64,000 nucleotides of DNA. Origin: Phascolarctobacterium sp. Its GTDB lineage: Bacteria; Bacillota; Negativicutes; Acidaminococcales; Acidaminococcaceae. The stretch lies in contig JAUNIS010000002.1 in assembly GCA_030523325.1 (NCBI GenBank), forward strand, positions 62,001 through 126,000. The letters are read 5' to 3'. The position numbers and the translations under genes are program-made. This document shows, in pieces, positions 26,398 through 34,281 of the stretch. Numbering within the stretch: position 1 is the stretch's first letter; every line of letters starts with the position of its first letter. The notes beneath the pieces are model-generated. The model saw only the letters and a program-made list of their open reading frames with translations, was not told the DNA's origin and searched no databases.

Positions 26398-26490
26398 GAC
26401 GTCAAAGCTGGCAATCCTGTTACTACTGATGATGTAGATTTGACAGGTCTTGCAACTTATAATTTATTCAAAAAAGGTTTAGAACTATAA
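26398..26490 (+). pseudogene. 3' remnant of a gene, probably a SAF-domain protein
   Basis: The plus-strand frame from 26398 to the stop at 26490 reads DVKAGNPVTTDDVDLTGLAT and a short tail ending GLEL. The 'D(V/I)KAGxxVTxDDV' pattern followed by a short amphipathic tail is what the end of a SAF domain looks like (homoserine dehydrogenase-like oxidoreductases and relatives). Upstream of it lies only the antisense rpoN remnant. The gene end keeps its own terminator. The family call is tentative. Confidence 0.5.
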
Positions 26491-26497
26491 TTTAATT

Positions 26498-26553
26498 TTT
26501 AAAGGACTGCACTGATAACTATTATGTAAACGTTGTCAGGCAGTCCTTTTTTC
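26498..26553 (+). terminator. Long Rho-independent terminator
   Basis: AAAGGACTGC-A-CTGATAAC pairs with GTTGTCAG-GCAGTCCTTT (one bulge, one G-U), followed by TTTT. It is the leftover terminator of the truncated plus-strand gene. Confidence 0.82.
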
Positions 26554-26560
26554 TTTTCGC

Positions 26561-26590
26561 AAAAAAATGCCGTGGCTGGAGAGCCACGGC
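26561..26590 (-). terminator. Terminator of the candidate small RNA
   Basis: Perfect 9-bp stem with a 4-nt loop; reading the minus strand it is followed by ATTTTTTT. On the plus strand no T-run follows, so it works only leftward. Confidence 0.8.
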
Positions 26591-26655
26591 TAAGAAGGGG
26601 AGATGTATGATGAGTCTTCGTTATAGAAGATGAAATTTTATTTTACTACTTCCTT
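26562..26655 (-). ncRNA. Candidate small RNA, about 94 nt, with C/U-rich linker
   Basis: On the minus strand a good sigma-A promoter (26662-26689) would start a transcript near 26655. That transcript has a small hairpin (UCUUC/GAAGA, about 26615-26630), then an unpaired linker containing CAUCUCCCCUUCUU (about 26591-26604), and ends in a perfect 9-bp GC-rich hairpin (GCCGUGGCU/AGCCACGGC, 26569-26590) followed by A and U7. A promoter plus a terminator 70-95 bases apart with no reading frame between is the layout of a trans-acting sRNA. The linker is complementary to ribosome binding sites, as in RsaE/FsrA-type Firmicute sRNAs. I cannot assign it to a known family. Confidence 0.6.
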
Positions 26656-26661
26656 GTTTCA

Positions 26662-26689
26662 ATTATATGATAGCAAGAGATTATGACAA
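26662..26689 (-). promoter_or_regulatory. Sigma-A promoter of the candidate small RNA
   Basis: Minus strand TTGTCA, 16 bp, TATAAT. It points away from the Na/Pi transporter gene and toward the terminator at 26561-26590. Confidence 0.68.
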
Positions 26690-26775
26690 AATTATGTTAA
26701 TTTAAAAAAGTTTTGCCAAGTATTGAAAAGTTTTTTAAATAAATAAATTTTGTAAGAAGCGAGTTAGTGCCTTTG

Positions 26776-26784
26776 TGGTATAAT
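26776..26784 (+). promoter_or_regulatory. Extended -10 promoter of the Na/Pi transporter gene
   Basis: TGGTATAAT, 59 bases before the ATG at 26844. The bases between the small-RNA promoter and this element (26690-26775) are AT-rich without other visible signals. Confidence 0.6.
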
Positions 26785-26843
26785 ATAGCATAGGCGGATG
26801 TTTTGCCAAATCTAGAAAGTTTAAAACTCCCACGAGGTGTAAC

Positions 26844-28451
26844 ATGATAACATATTTCTTTGCTTTCTTAGGTGGCATTGCCTTATTCTTTTACGGCATG
26901 CAATTAATGAGCGATGGTTTGCAAAAAGCGGCTGGTGAAAAATTACAGGGCATCTTAGAGAAAATGACGGGCGTGCTTGTCTTCGGTGTTCTGCTTGGAG
27001 CTTTAGTTACAGCTGTGCTGCAATCCTCAAGTGCGACGACAGTCATGACCATCGGTCTTGTTAACGCAGGACTCTTAACCTTAAAACAAGCCTTTGGCGT
27101 AGTCATGGGTGCTAACGTCGGCACAACTATGATGGCACAGTTGATTGCCTTCAAACTCACTGATTACGTAACGCTCATGCTTTTCATTGGCGTTATGGTG
27201 CAGATGATTTCTAAACGTGTCAAAGGCAAATACATCGGCCAGGTAATTTTAGGCTTCGGCATTATTATGCTGGGTATGGAAATGATGAGTGGTGCCGTAA
27301 TTCCTTTGAAGGAATATCAAGGCTTTAGAGATTTCATCGCAACCTTTGGCGCCAATCCTATTCTCGGCGTTTTAGTCGGCACGTTCATTACTCTTTTAGT
27401 ACAATCCTCTGGTGCAATTATCGCAATTTTAATCGCTATGGCTATACAAGGCTTAATTGGCCTTGACGGAGCAATCCCAGTGCTCTTGGGTACCAATATC
27501 GGTACTTGTATTACTGCAGTTATCGCTGCCATTAACAGTAATCCTACTGCGAAAAGAGTTGCTCTTGCCCACGTACTTTTTAACGTCATCGGCTCCGTAA
27601 TTTTCCTCTGTGCTCTTGGCCCCTATGAAACCTTAATTCGCGCAATCTCTCCTGACAATGATGTTGCAAGACAAATCGCGAATGCTCATACCTTGTTCAA
27701 TTTAATCAATACAATTATATTCCTGCCGTTTACCAATCAATTTATTGTTCTTATCGAACGCTTGATGCCAGCTAAGGGTGAGGTCATCTCCATGCGTCCT
27801 GAATATCTCGACAAGGCCATGCTTGCAACTCCCACCGTTGCTATGAGTCTTGCTGTCAAAGAAACACTGCGTATGGGCAATCTTGCTCGTAAAAACGTTG
27901 GCAAAGCTCTCGAATCCATTGACGAATACAATGCGGATAATGTTACCTACGTTTTAGAGCATGAACCCGTTGTCGATTCTTTGGAGACTAACATCACTGA
28001 CTATTTAACGGAGATGAGCGAGCATCCTATGCCAGAATTTTTGTCCTATCGTCACACCAGCCTTTTGCATGCCGTTAATGATATCGAACGTATTGGCGAC
28101 CATGCAGAAACCTTGGCAAAAAAATCACGCATGATTTTCGAAGAAGAAGTTAATTTCTCACCTGAGGCTCGAGAAGAATTAAAACAACTCTCCGAAATGG
28201 TTATGGCTGCAAGTGGTCGTAGTTTGGAAGCCTTGGAGCACAATAATAAAAAAATTGCTGATGAAGCTGTTGAGTTGTGCCGAGCTGTTAAACGTTTCCA
28301 AAAAGAAATACGCAAGAACCACATTACTCGTCTTGGCGAAAGAAAATGCGATCCAGTTGCAGGCTTCGTTATGTTAGAACTTTTAATTAATATGAAGCGT
28401 GTTGCAGACCATTCTAAAAATATCGCTCAGCTCGTACAAGGCACCTTCTAA
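26844..28451 (+). CDS. Na/Pi cotransporter family protein with PhoU-like domain
   Basis: Inner-membrane phosphate (or other anion) transporter of the NptA/YjbB class. The membrane part (about 1-310) has the two inverted repeats with the QSS motifs VTAVLQSSSATTVMT and ITLLVQSSGAIIAIL and the LGTNIGTC and MGANVGTT loops. Residues about 330-535 form a helical PhoU-like regulatory domain. In characterised homologues transport is Na+-driven. It is a single gene, closed by a terminator. Substrate specificity is by family only. Confidence 0.9.
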   Translation: MITYFFAFLGGIALFFYGMQLMSDGLQKAAGEKLQGILEKMTGVLVFGVLLGALVTAVLQSSSATTVMTIGLVNAGLLTLKQAFGVVMGANVGTTMMAQLIAFKLTDYVTLMLFIGVMVQMISKRVKGKYIGQVILGFGIIMLGMEMMSGAVIPLKEYQGFRDFIATFGANPILGVLVGTFITLLVQSSGAIIAILIAMAIQGLIGLDGAIPVLLGTNIGTCITAVIAAINSNPTAKRVALAHVLFNVIGSVIFLCALGPYETLIRAISPDNDVARQIANAHTLFNLINTIIFLPFTNQFIVLIERLMPAKGEVISMRPEYLDKAMLATPTVAMSLAVKETLRMGNLARKNVGKALESIDEYNADNVTYVLEHEPVVDSLETNITDYLTEMSEHPMPEFLSYRHTSLLHAVNDIERIGDHAETLAKKSRMIFEEEVNFSPEAREELKQLSEMVMAASGRSLEALEHNNKKIADEAVELCRAVKRFQKEIRKNHITRLGERKCDPVAGFVMLELLINMKRVADHSKNIAQLVQGTF

Positions 28452-28479
28452 AATTTTTGCAAATTTTCGTCTCAAGAAG

Positions 28480-28518
28480 TTTAGCACCCGAATTCTTTTC
28501 GGGTGTTAAAATTTTTTT
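28480..28518 (+). terminator. Rho-independent terminator
   Basis: TTTAGCACCCGAA pairs with TTCGGGTGTTAAA around a 5-nt loop, followed by ATTTTTTTG. Confidence 0.87.
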
Positions 28519-28626
28519 GTGAGAAAAAAGGAATTAGCGCATACTCTAAAGAAATAAATAATGTTAAGGATTCATAATAAAAACATAAGTTATTGATATA
28601 ATTGATTTAATTTTAGCGAGGCACAA

Positions 28627-28998
28627 ATGATTATCGGTATTGGTTGTGACATTGTAACCATTGAACGCGTGGCAAAGGCTTGCGCAAAAGCAGGTTTTGT
28701 CGAGCGGGTTTTTACGGACAAAGAAATTGCTTATTGTAAGGCTCGTAAGGTGCAAGCGACAAGCAGTTATGCAGCTCGCTTTGCGGCCAAGGAAGCAGTG
28801 CTCAAGGCCTTGGGAACAGGACTAAGAGAAGGTGAGCTCAAAGAAATTGAAGTTGTTAACGATGAACTAGGCAAGCCTTTTGTAAATCTCTATGGTTATC
28901 ATAAGTCCTTGGCCGCATCACAAGGAGTCAAGCGTATTCATCTAAGCTTAAGCCACAGTCAAACTGAAGCACTTGCATATTGCATTATGGAGGATTAA
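28627..28998 (+). CDS. acpS: Holo-[acyl-carrier-protein] synthase
   Basis: Transfers the 4'-phosphopantetheine arm of CoA to acyl carrier protein. It is 123 aa, normal for AcpS. Motifs: GIGCDIVTIERV with the Mg-binding Asp, and RFAAKEAVLKALGTGL with the catalytic Glu-Lys pair; the HLSLSHSQTEALA motif closes the fold. The NAD(P)H-hydrate gene begins 2 bases after the stop, a common pairing in Firmicutes. TATAAT lies at 28597-28602. Confidence 0.95.
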   Translation: MIIGIGCDIVTIERVAKACAKAGFVERVFTDKEIAYCKARKVQATSSYAARFAAKEAVLKALGTGLREGELKEIEVVNDELGKPFVNLYGYHKSLAASQGVKRIHLSLSHSQTEALAYCIMED

Positions 28999-29000
28999 TT

Positions 29001-30554
29001 ATGAAATTATTATCTGCAGCCGAAAATAAAAAATTAGATAGCATAGCAATGGAAACTTATGGTATTCCGGGCATCGTACTCATGGAGCATGCAGCAAGAG
29101 AAGTCGTTGAGGCTGTTGTAAATTCTAAGGATTTTGAAGAAGACGATTTTCAAAACGCAGTTGTCGTATGTGGTAAGGGTAATAATGGGGGCGACGGGTT
29201 CGGCGTCGCACGTTGGCTCTCCATTTACGGTTACAAAGTAAAAGTATTTTTAGTTGGTGTTTTGCCAAATCAATTAACAGGCGACGCACTCATTGAATAC
29301 AGAATGTTTGTGAAGGGCGGCGGACATGTAGCAAAAATTACGGACGTCACAGAAGAAACAATTTTCAAGCTAGCCATTAGCAAAGCCGATTTTATTGTTG
29401 ACGCAATGCTAGGCATCGGTTTTAGTGGCGAATTGCGTCCCGAAATGAAACGTATCTGTAAATTAATTAATGAAAGCGATAAATATATTGTTGCTGTTGA
29501 CATGCCTACAGGTGTCAACGCGGACGATGGCTCTATTGATGATGACGCAGTTCGTGCTAATCTTACTGTTACTATGAACGTCTTCAAGCCAGGTCAATGG
29601 CTTTTCCCTGGTCGTGAGTGTGTTGGTCGCGTGAAATGTGTTGGCATCGGCATGAGCGAAAAAATATTGAACGAATTTCCTGCCAACGCTTTTCTTGTTG
29701 ATGACGAAATGCTATATGCTCTCTTTCCAGAGCGCAGAGAAAATGCTCACAAGGGTGAGGCTGGTCGCCTAGCGATTTGTGCAGGCAGTCCTGGTTTTAC
29801 TGGAGCAGCTGCTCTTGCGTCAAGGGGCGCAATAAAAACCGGCTCAGGTCTTGTCAGCATCCTCACGCCACTTGCAAGTCGTGATGTTATTGCTGGTCTC
29901 ATTATCGAAGCCATGACGCAAGGCTTGCCTGAAAGCATGCCTGGTGTTCTAGATGGTAGTGCCGCTGGGCAAATTTTAGAATTCGCAAGTAAATGTGACG
30001 TGTTAGCCATTGGACCTGGACTTGGTACTAATGAGGCAACTCAAGAAGTAATTCGCGAAATTTTAAGTAAAGTTGATGTTCCCGTTGTCATCGATGCAGA
30101 TGCACTGACAGCTCTTAAGGACCATCTTGATATTTTAACTAAGATGCAGGCTCCTAAGGTGCTTACTCCTCATGTTGGAGAAATGGCAAGACTTATTGGT
30201 CTCACGGCTGAAGAAATCGAAGCTAAGCGCATGGAAATGGCTTATAAATATGCCAAAGATTGGAATGCTGTTGTAGTTTTAAAGGGTGCACCGACAATTA
30301 TTGGTACGCCTTCTGGAAATATTTATCTTAATCCTACAGGTTCTTCATCTATGGCGACAGGTGGTGCGGGTGATGTGCTCACAGGTATGATCGCAAGTCT
30401 TATCGGTCAAGGCGTTACTTGTGAACAAGCTGCGCTTTGTGGAGCCTATGTGCACGGACTTGCAGGTGAGAATGCTACCGAAGGAACGCGAGGGCTTGCG
30501 GCAAGTGAAATTGCTGAAGAAATTCCCGGCGTTTTACACGAATATTTGCTGTAA
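29001..30554 (+). CDS. nnr: Bifunctional NAD(P)H-hydrate epimerase / dehydratase
   Basis: Repairs damaged (hydrated) NAD(P)H. The N-terminal YjeF_N epimerase domain (about 1-215) shows VVCGKGNNGGDGFGVAR, and the C-terminal carbohydrate-kinase-like dehydratase (about 225-517) shows AIGPGLGTN and NPTGSSSMATGGAGDVLTG with the catalytic Asp. I use the ATG at 29001, behind TGGAGG, rather than an in-frame ATG at 28980 that overlaps acpS. The fused arrangement is usual in bacteria. Confidence 0.93.
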   Translation: MKLLSAAENKKLDSIAMETYGIPGIVLMEHAAREVVEAVVNSKDFEEDDFQNAVVVCGKGNNGGDGFGVARWLSIYGYKVKVFLVGVLPNQLTGDALIEYRMFVKGGGHVAKITDVTEETIFKLAISKADFIVDAMLGIGFSGELRPEMKRICKLINESDKYIVAVDMPTGVNADDGSIDDDAVRANLTVTMNVFKPGQWLFPGRECVGRVKCVGIGMSEKILNEFPANAFLVDDEMLYALFPERRENAHKGEAGRLAICAGSPGFTGAAALASRGAIKTGSGLVSILTPLASRDVIAGLIIEAMTQGLPESMPGVLDGSAAGQILEFASKCDVLAIGPGLGTNEATQEVIREILSKVDVPVVIDADALTALKDHLDILTKMQAPKVLTPHVGEMARLIGLTAEEIEAKRMEMAYKYAKDWNAVVVLKGAPTIIGTPSGNIYLNPTGSSSMATGGAGDVLTGMIASLIGQGVTCEQAALCGAYVHGLAGENATEGTRGLAASEIAEEIPGVLHEYLL

Positions 30555-30559
30555 CTAAT

Positions 30560-30588
30560 TTGTAAGAATTTTTATTTAATGATATAAT
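30560..30588 (+). promoter_or_regulatory. Sigma-A promoter of the amidase gene
   Basis: TTGTAA, 17 bp, TATAAT, 63 bases before the GTG start. Confidence 0.7.
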
Positions 30589-30651
30589 CATATGTTGTTA
30601 TATTTTTAAATTTGCATTTATGATTCGTTATAGAAATTTCGAGGTAGAGTC

Positions 30652-32082
30652 GTGAAAAAAAATTTTACAATGGCGGTAATATTTTGCACTCTCGTTATCT
30701 GTAGTCTTGCGAGTGCTGCTGCCAAAGTTACAGATGCAAGATGGGGCGTGGATAAAAATAATGTGCTGCGTCTAGTTGTAGACTTATCTGATAGCGCCAA
30801 CTACGAAATGAAGATGTCCGATTTCAATAAATTGAATCTTATCGTAGATGCTTCAGCAGGTTCAAACGTAAAAAAGAGCTACACAGTAAAAAGCTCCTTG
30901 TCTAATTCTATGCGCGTATATGAAGAGGGCAAGAAAACAATTGTGGAGCTTACCTTGAATAAATCCATTACCGAAAAAGACTACAAGGGGTTTATTCTCA
31001 AGAAGGATCCTAAATCCGATCGCCCGTATAGAATTGTTATGGACGTAACTGCTGATAAAAAAGAAGTGGTTGTCCCTACAACTACAGCTAAAGCATCTGC
31101 AGGCTCCTCAGTTACTGCAACAACTTCTACAGCTCCAACCAAACCGTCTGTTGTTGTAAGCAACAAGCCTTCAGGCAAGCGTGGTACAATTATCAAAACT
31201 CAGCCTGCTAGTACAACTGCTACTCAAACAAGTGTGGAAGCTTCAAAAACCGAGGTAACTAAAACGGAGGTTCCCAAGGCAGAAGCTCCCAAGCAGGAGA
31301 CAAAAAAGGTTGATACTCCTAAAGTAGAAGCAACGAAAGCCACATCTAAAAGAAGTGACAAGAGAAGCGACATTAAAGTAATTGCCAAAACTAAAAATAC
31401 TTCCACAACAACTACCGAAAGCAAAGTCTCTACAAGTAAGACGACTTCTACTACTAAAAAAGAAACTGGGATTCCAGCAATTAAGGCTACAAAAAAATAT
31501 ACCGTTAGTGGTGGCATTAAGGGGAAGACCATCGTCATTGACCCGGGTCATGGTGGTAGCGATCCAGGGGCAATCGGTGCTAGTGGTTTAAAAGAAAAGG
31601 ATGTTACGCTTCCTATTGCTAAACTTTTAAAACAAGAACTCGAGAACATGGGGGCTAAGGTTTATATGTCGCGCACAACTGATGTTGATGTTTGTAAGCC
31701 CGGTGCTTCTGACCGCGATGAACTACAAGCTCGCGTCAATGCTGCAGAAAAAAATAATTGTGATGCATTTATTAGCTTGCATATCAATGCGTCTACCAAT
31801 AAGAGTGTGGGCGGCTTCTCCACCTATTATTATCCTAAGACAGACTACGACTTAAAGCTTGCTCGCAGTATCCAAAATAAATTGGCTAAAAACTTTAGTT
31901 TGAACGATTTAGGTGTGCGTGAAGCTGGCTTCTATGTTATTAAACGTTCTTCTATGCCTGCAGTTTTATGTGAGATGCTTTTCATCTCCAATGCTAAAGA
32001 AGAAAAACTTTTGCAAAATTCCTGGTTCCGCAAAAAATCTGCCCGTATGATTGCTGAAGGCATTGAAAATTATTTCAAATAA
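30652..32082 (+). CDS. N-acetylmuramoyl-L-alanine amidase (AMIN + amidase_3)
   Basis: Exported zinc amidase that cuts the lactyl-peptide bond of peptidoglycan during cell separation. GTG start behind GAGGTAG; signal peptide about 1-23. An AMIN domain (about 24-130), which targets such enzymes to septal peptidoglycan or the secretin machinery, is followed by a long Thr/Ser/Lys-rich linker (about 140-285) with many TK/EV repeats and then amidase_3 (about 292-475). Zinc ligands are visible in VIDPGHGGSDPGA, the Glu after GLKEKD, SLHINAS and the catalytic Glu in AVLCEMLFISN. The GerMN lipoprotein gene follows closely. Confidence 0.92.
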   Translation: MKKNFTMAVIFCTLVICSLASAAAKVTDARWGVDKNNVLRLVVDLSDSANYEMKMSDFNKLNLIVDASAGSNVKKSYTVKSSLSNSMRVYEEGKKTIVELTLNKSITEKDYKGFILKKDPKSDRPYRIVMDVTADKKEVVVPTTTAKASAGSSVTATTSTAPTKPSVVVSNKPSGKRGTIIKTQPASTTATQTSVEASKTEVTKTEVPKAEAPKQETKKVDTPKVEATKATSKRSDKRSDIKVIAKTKNTSTTTTESKVSTSKTTSTTKKETGIPAIKATKKYTVSGGIKGKTIVIDPGHGGSDPGAIGASGLKEKDVTLPIAKLLKQELENMGAKVYMSRTTDVDVCKPGASDRDELQARVNAAEKNNCDAFISLHINASTNKSVGGFSTYYYPKTDYDLKLARSIQNKLAKNFSLNDLGVREAGFYVIKRSSMPAVLCEMLFISNAKEEKLLQNSWFRKKSARMIAEGIENYFK

Positions 32083-32092
32083 GGAGGACACT

Positions 32093-32620
32093 ATGAAAAA
32101 ATTAGCTCTTTTACTGATCTTCATTTGTGCCCTCGTCTGTGTAGGTTGCGATTCAACTCCTTCTAAAGGACCGGATAAGGATTCTAAGCCTGTGACAGAA
32201 GTAAAAAAAGAACAAAGCTTTATCGTTTATCGAGCAAGTGCGGATGGATCAGAAAAGCTTTTGCCGGAAAAATTAACCGTGCAGGATAATGGTAAGCCCA
32301 TCGAATACAATGCTTTGGTAGCTCTTTGTTCTACCAAACCGCAGAACGCTAAGATGGATGACGTCTTTCCTGTTGGCGTCAAGGTTTTAGGCCTAGAAAT
32401 TAAAGATGGCATTGCTTATGCTGATTTCAGCAAAGAAATTAAGAATGCAAGCAAGGGTTCTTATAACGAGATGCTTATTTGCTATGCTATTACTAATACT
32501 TTAACCGAGTTTAAACACATTCAAAAGGTGCAGATTCTCATCGAAGGCAAGAAATGTATCACATTAAATGGTCACATGGATATTGAAGATCCTTTAAAGA
32601 GAAACGTTACACTGCTGTAA
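32093..32620 (+). CDS. GerMN-domain lipoprotein
   Basis: Envelope lipoprotein of 175 aa. I start at the ATG at 32093 (AAGGAGGACACT before it) because it then begins with a lipoprotein signal peptide and lipobox VCVGC. The body (about 45-170) is a GerMN (sporulation/germination) domain, with VGVKVLGLEIKDGIAYADFSKE and KVQILIEGKKCITLNGHMDI. In non-sporulating relatives this domain occurs in peptidoglycan-associated proteins; the amidase gene just upstream supports an envelope role. Confidence 0.85.
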   Translation: MKKLALLLIFICALVCVGCDSTPSKGPDKDSKPVTEVKKEQSFIVYRASADGSEKLLPEKLTVQDNGKPIEYNALVALCSTKPQNAKMDDVFPVGVKVLGLEIKDGIAYADFSKEIKNASKGSYNEMLICYAITNTLTEFKHIQKVQILIEGKKCITLNGHMDIEDPLKRNVTLL

Positions 32621-32638
32621 AGATGTGTCAAAAAAATC

Positions 32639-32672
32639 AGCAGTACAGGAGCATTCCCGTACTGCTTTTTTA
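32639..32672 (+). terminator. Rho-independent terminator
   Basis: AGCAGTAC and GTACTGCT pair, with an inner GGA/TCC pair, and are followed by TTTTTT. It separates the amidase operon from the tsa operon, whose ribosome binding site overlaps its 3' end. Confidence 0.85.
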
Positions 32673-32689
32673 AAGAAGGAGGAAGGAAA

Positions 32690-33151
32690 ATGGAAATCTT
32701 CCTGCAGGATGTAGAAGCAACCTTAAATTTTGGTAGAATTTTAGGTTCAGTGCTTCAGGACGGAGATGTTGTTTGCTTGACAGGGGATTTAGGCGCTGGC
32801 AAAACTTCTTTAAGTAAGGGGATTTGCTTGGAGCTGGGCGTGAACGCAAACGATGTGACAAGTCCTACCTTTGCTATTATGAATATATACGAAGGAACGA
32901 TTCATCAGATTCGTCACTTCGATTTATATAGAATTAACAGAGCCGAAGAGCTCTACGATATTGGCTTTGATGAATATGTAGGTGGAAGAGGAATTTCCCT
33001 TATCGAATGGGCCGAGCTTTTTGAAGAAGAACTTCCTTACGAATATTTAATTGTAACAATCACTAGGGAAGGCGAAGGAAGAAAGGCGACATTAACAGCC
33101 AAAGGCAAACGATATCTTGAAAGAATCCAGGAGGCCATGAAAAAATGCTGA
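32690..33151 (+). CDS. tsaE: tRNA threonylcarbamoyladenosine biosynthesis ATPase TsaE
   Basis: Small P-loop ATPase that works with TsaB and TsaD in making t6A at position 37 of ANN-decoding tRNAs. 153 aa; Walker A GDLGAGKTS near residue 35, SPTFAIMNIY and HFDLYRINRAEEL are family signatures. Its 3' end overlaps tsaB by 7 bases. First gene of tsaE-tsaB-rimI-tsaD, behind AAGGAGGAAGG. Confidence 0.95.
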   Translation: MEIFLQDVEATLNFGRILGSVLQDGDVVCLTGDLGAGKTSLSKGICLELGVNANDVTSPTFAIMNIYEGTIHQIRHFDLYRINRAEELYDIGFDEYVGGRGISLIEWAELFEEELPYEYLIVTITREGEGRKATLTAKGKRYLERIQEAMKKC

Positions 33152-33834
33152 CACTGGCAATTGATACAGCGACTAAGGTTTGTACTATCGCTCTTGCGCG
33201 TGATGGAGAAATTTTAGCCGCATACGATGTGAATGTGGGGATGACTCATAGTGAAGGCTTATTGCCACAGATTGAACAGCTCATTAACCGCACGAATATC
33301 GAAAAAAAATCCATAGATTTATTAGCCGTAAGTATGGGACCGGGTTCCTTTACGGGATTGCGTATTGGTCTTGCTACTGCTGAAGCTATGGCTTATTCCT
33401 GGCAGTGCATGCTCCACGGCGTGGATACCCTAAAAGCTTTGGCTTATAATATTCCTCTTGAAGGCATTATCCTTTCACCCGTGCTTGACGCACAAAAAGG
33501 AAATTATTACCAAGCGATTTATGAATGGGCTAGCGGCAGGTTGATAGAACGCGAGGCTGTTAGTGTTGTTACTCAAGACGAAATGCTGGCTAAGGCAAGT
33601 TCATTTGGGAAAGCTTGCTATTTGCTTGGCGAAACAAAACGTTTAGAAGCAATCACTTTGCCTGCTAACGTTCAGCTTGCACCGTTAACCTTGCGTATGC
33701 CCAAGGCAAGTAGTGTAGCACTCCTTGCTGAAGCAGAGCATACTGAAGATGATAAAAAAATTTTTGGCTTAGAGCCGTACTATATTAGAAGGTCCGAGGC
33801 AGAAGAGTTATGGGAGAAGAGACAACAAAAATAA
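33145..33834 (+). CDS. tsaB: tRNA threonylcarbamoyladenosine biosynthesis protein TsaB
   Basis: Non-catalytic partner of TsaD with an ASKHA (actin-like) fold. LAIDTATKVCTIAL at the N-terminus and MGPGSFTGLRIGLATAEAMA near residue 65 are diagnostic. 229 aa, the normal length. It overlaps tsaE upstream and rimI downstream (25 bases), so expression is tightly linked. Confidence 0.94.
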   Translation: MLTLAIDTATKVCTIALARDGEILAAYDVNVGMTHSEGLLPQIEQLINRTNIEKKSIDLLAVSMGPGSFTGLRIGLATAEAMAYSWQCMLHGVDTLKALAYNIPLEGIILSPVLDAQKGNYYQAIYEWASGRLIEREAVSVVTQDEMLAKASSFGKACYLLGETKRLEAITLPANVQLAPLTLRMPKASSVALLAEAEHTEDDKKIFGLEPYYIRRSEAEELWEKRQQK

Positions 33835-34265
33835 TTTTTCGTAACATGACTAGTGATGACCTCGACTTCGTATGCAATTTAGAGGCTGAAAGTTTTCACG
33901 ATGCTTGGAATACCTGCATGCTAGAAAAAGAACTCAACAATGATCTCGCTACTTATATCATTATGGAAGCAAATGGTAAAAAGGTTGGGTACGCAGGCTT
34001 TTGGAATGTCATTGGCGAGGCTCAGGTCACTCGCGTTGCCGTAAGTAAAGCCGAGCGAGGACGGGGCTATGGCATGCTTTTGACCCAAGCTTTGGCAGAG
34101 GCAGCTTGGCAGCTTGGAGCTGAGGCAGTAACTCTTGAAGTTAGAGAGAGCAACTTGATAGCTCAAAAGACTTACAAAAAATGTGGCTTTAAATCTGTAG
34201 GCATTCGTCCGGGCTACTACGGAGATACCCATGAGGGAGCCGTCATCATGTGGCTCTACGAATAA
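33810..34265 (+). CDS. rimI: Ribosomal protein S18-alanine N-acetyltransferase
   Basis: GNAT-fold acetyltransferase; RimI acetylates the N-terminal alanine of ribosomal protein S18. Motif A for acetyl-CoA binding is VTRVAVSKAERGRGYGMLL, followed by ALEAA-like helix and LEVRESNLIAQKTYKKCGF. 151 aa. Its place between tsaB and tsaD is the usual Firmicute arrangement and supports RimI over other GNAT enzymes. Confidence 0.9.
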   Translation: MGEETTKIIFRNMTSDDLDFVCNLEAESFHDAWNTCMLEKELNNDLATYIIMEANGKKVGYAGFWNVIGEAQVTRVAVSKAERGRGYGMLLTQALAEAAWQLGAEAVTLEVRESNLIAQKTYKKCGFKSVGIRPGYYGDTHEGAVIMWLYE

Positions 34266-34281
34266 AAGGAAGAAAAATTGT

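Noticed and set aside
26603-26633. Tiny plus-strand frames (8 aa) behind a perfect-looking AAGGGGAG ribosome binding site
   Set aside because: The hairpin beside it has its T-run only on the minus strand and the nearby promoter points leftward, so the sequence is better explained as the antisense of the small-RNA linker. The two overlapping ATG frames also stop at once.
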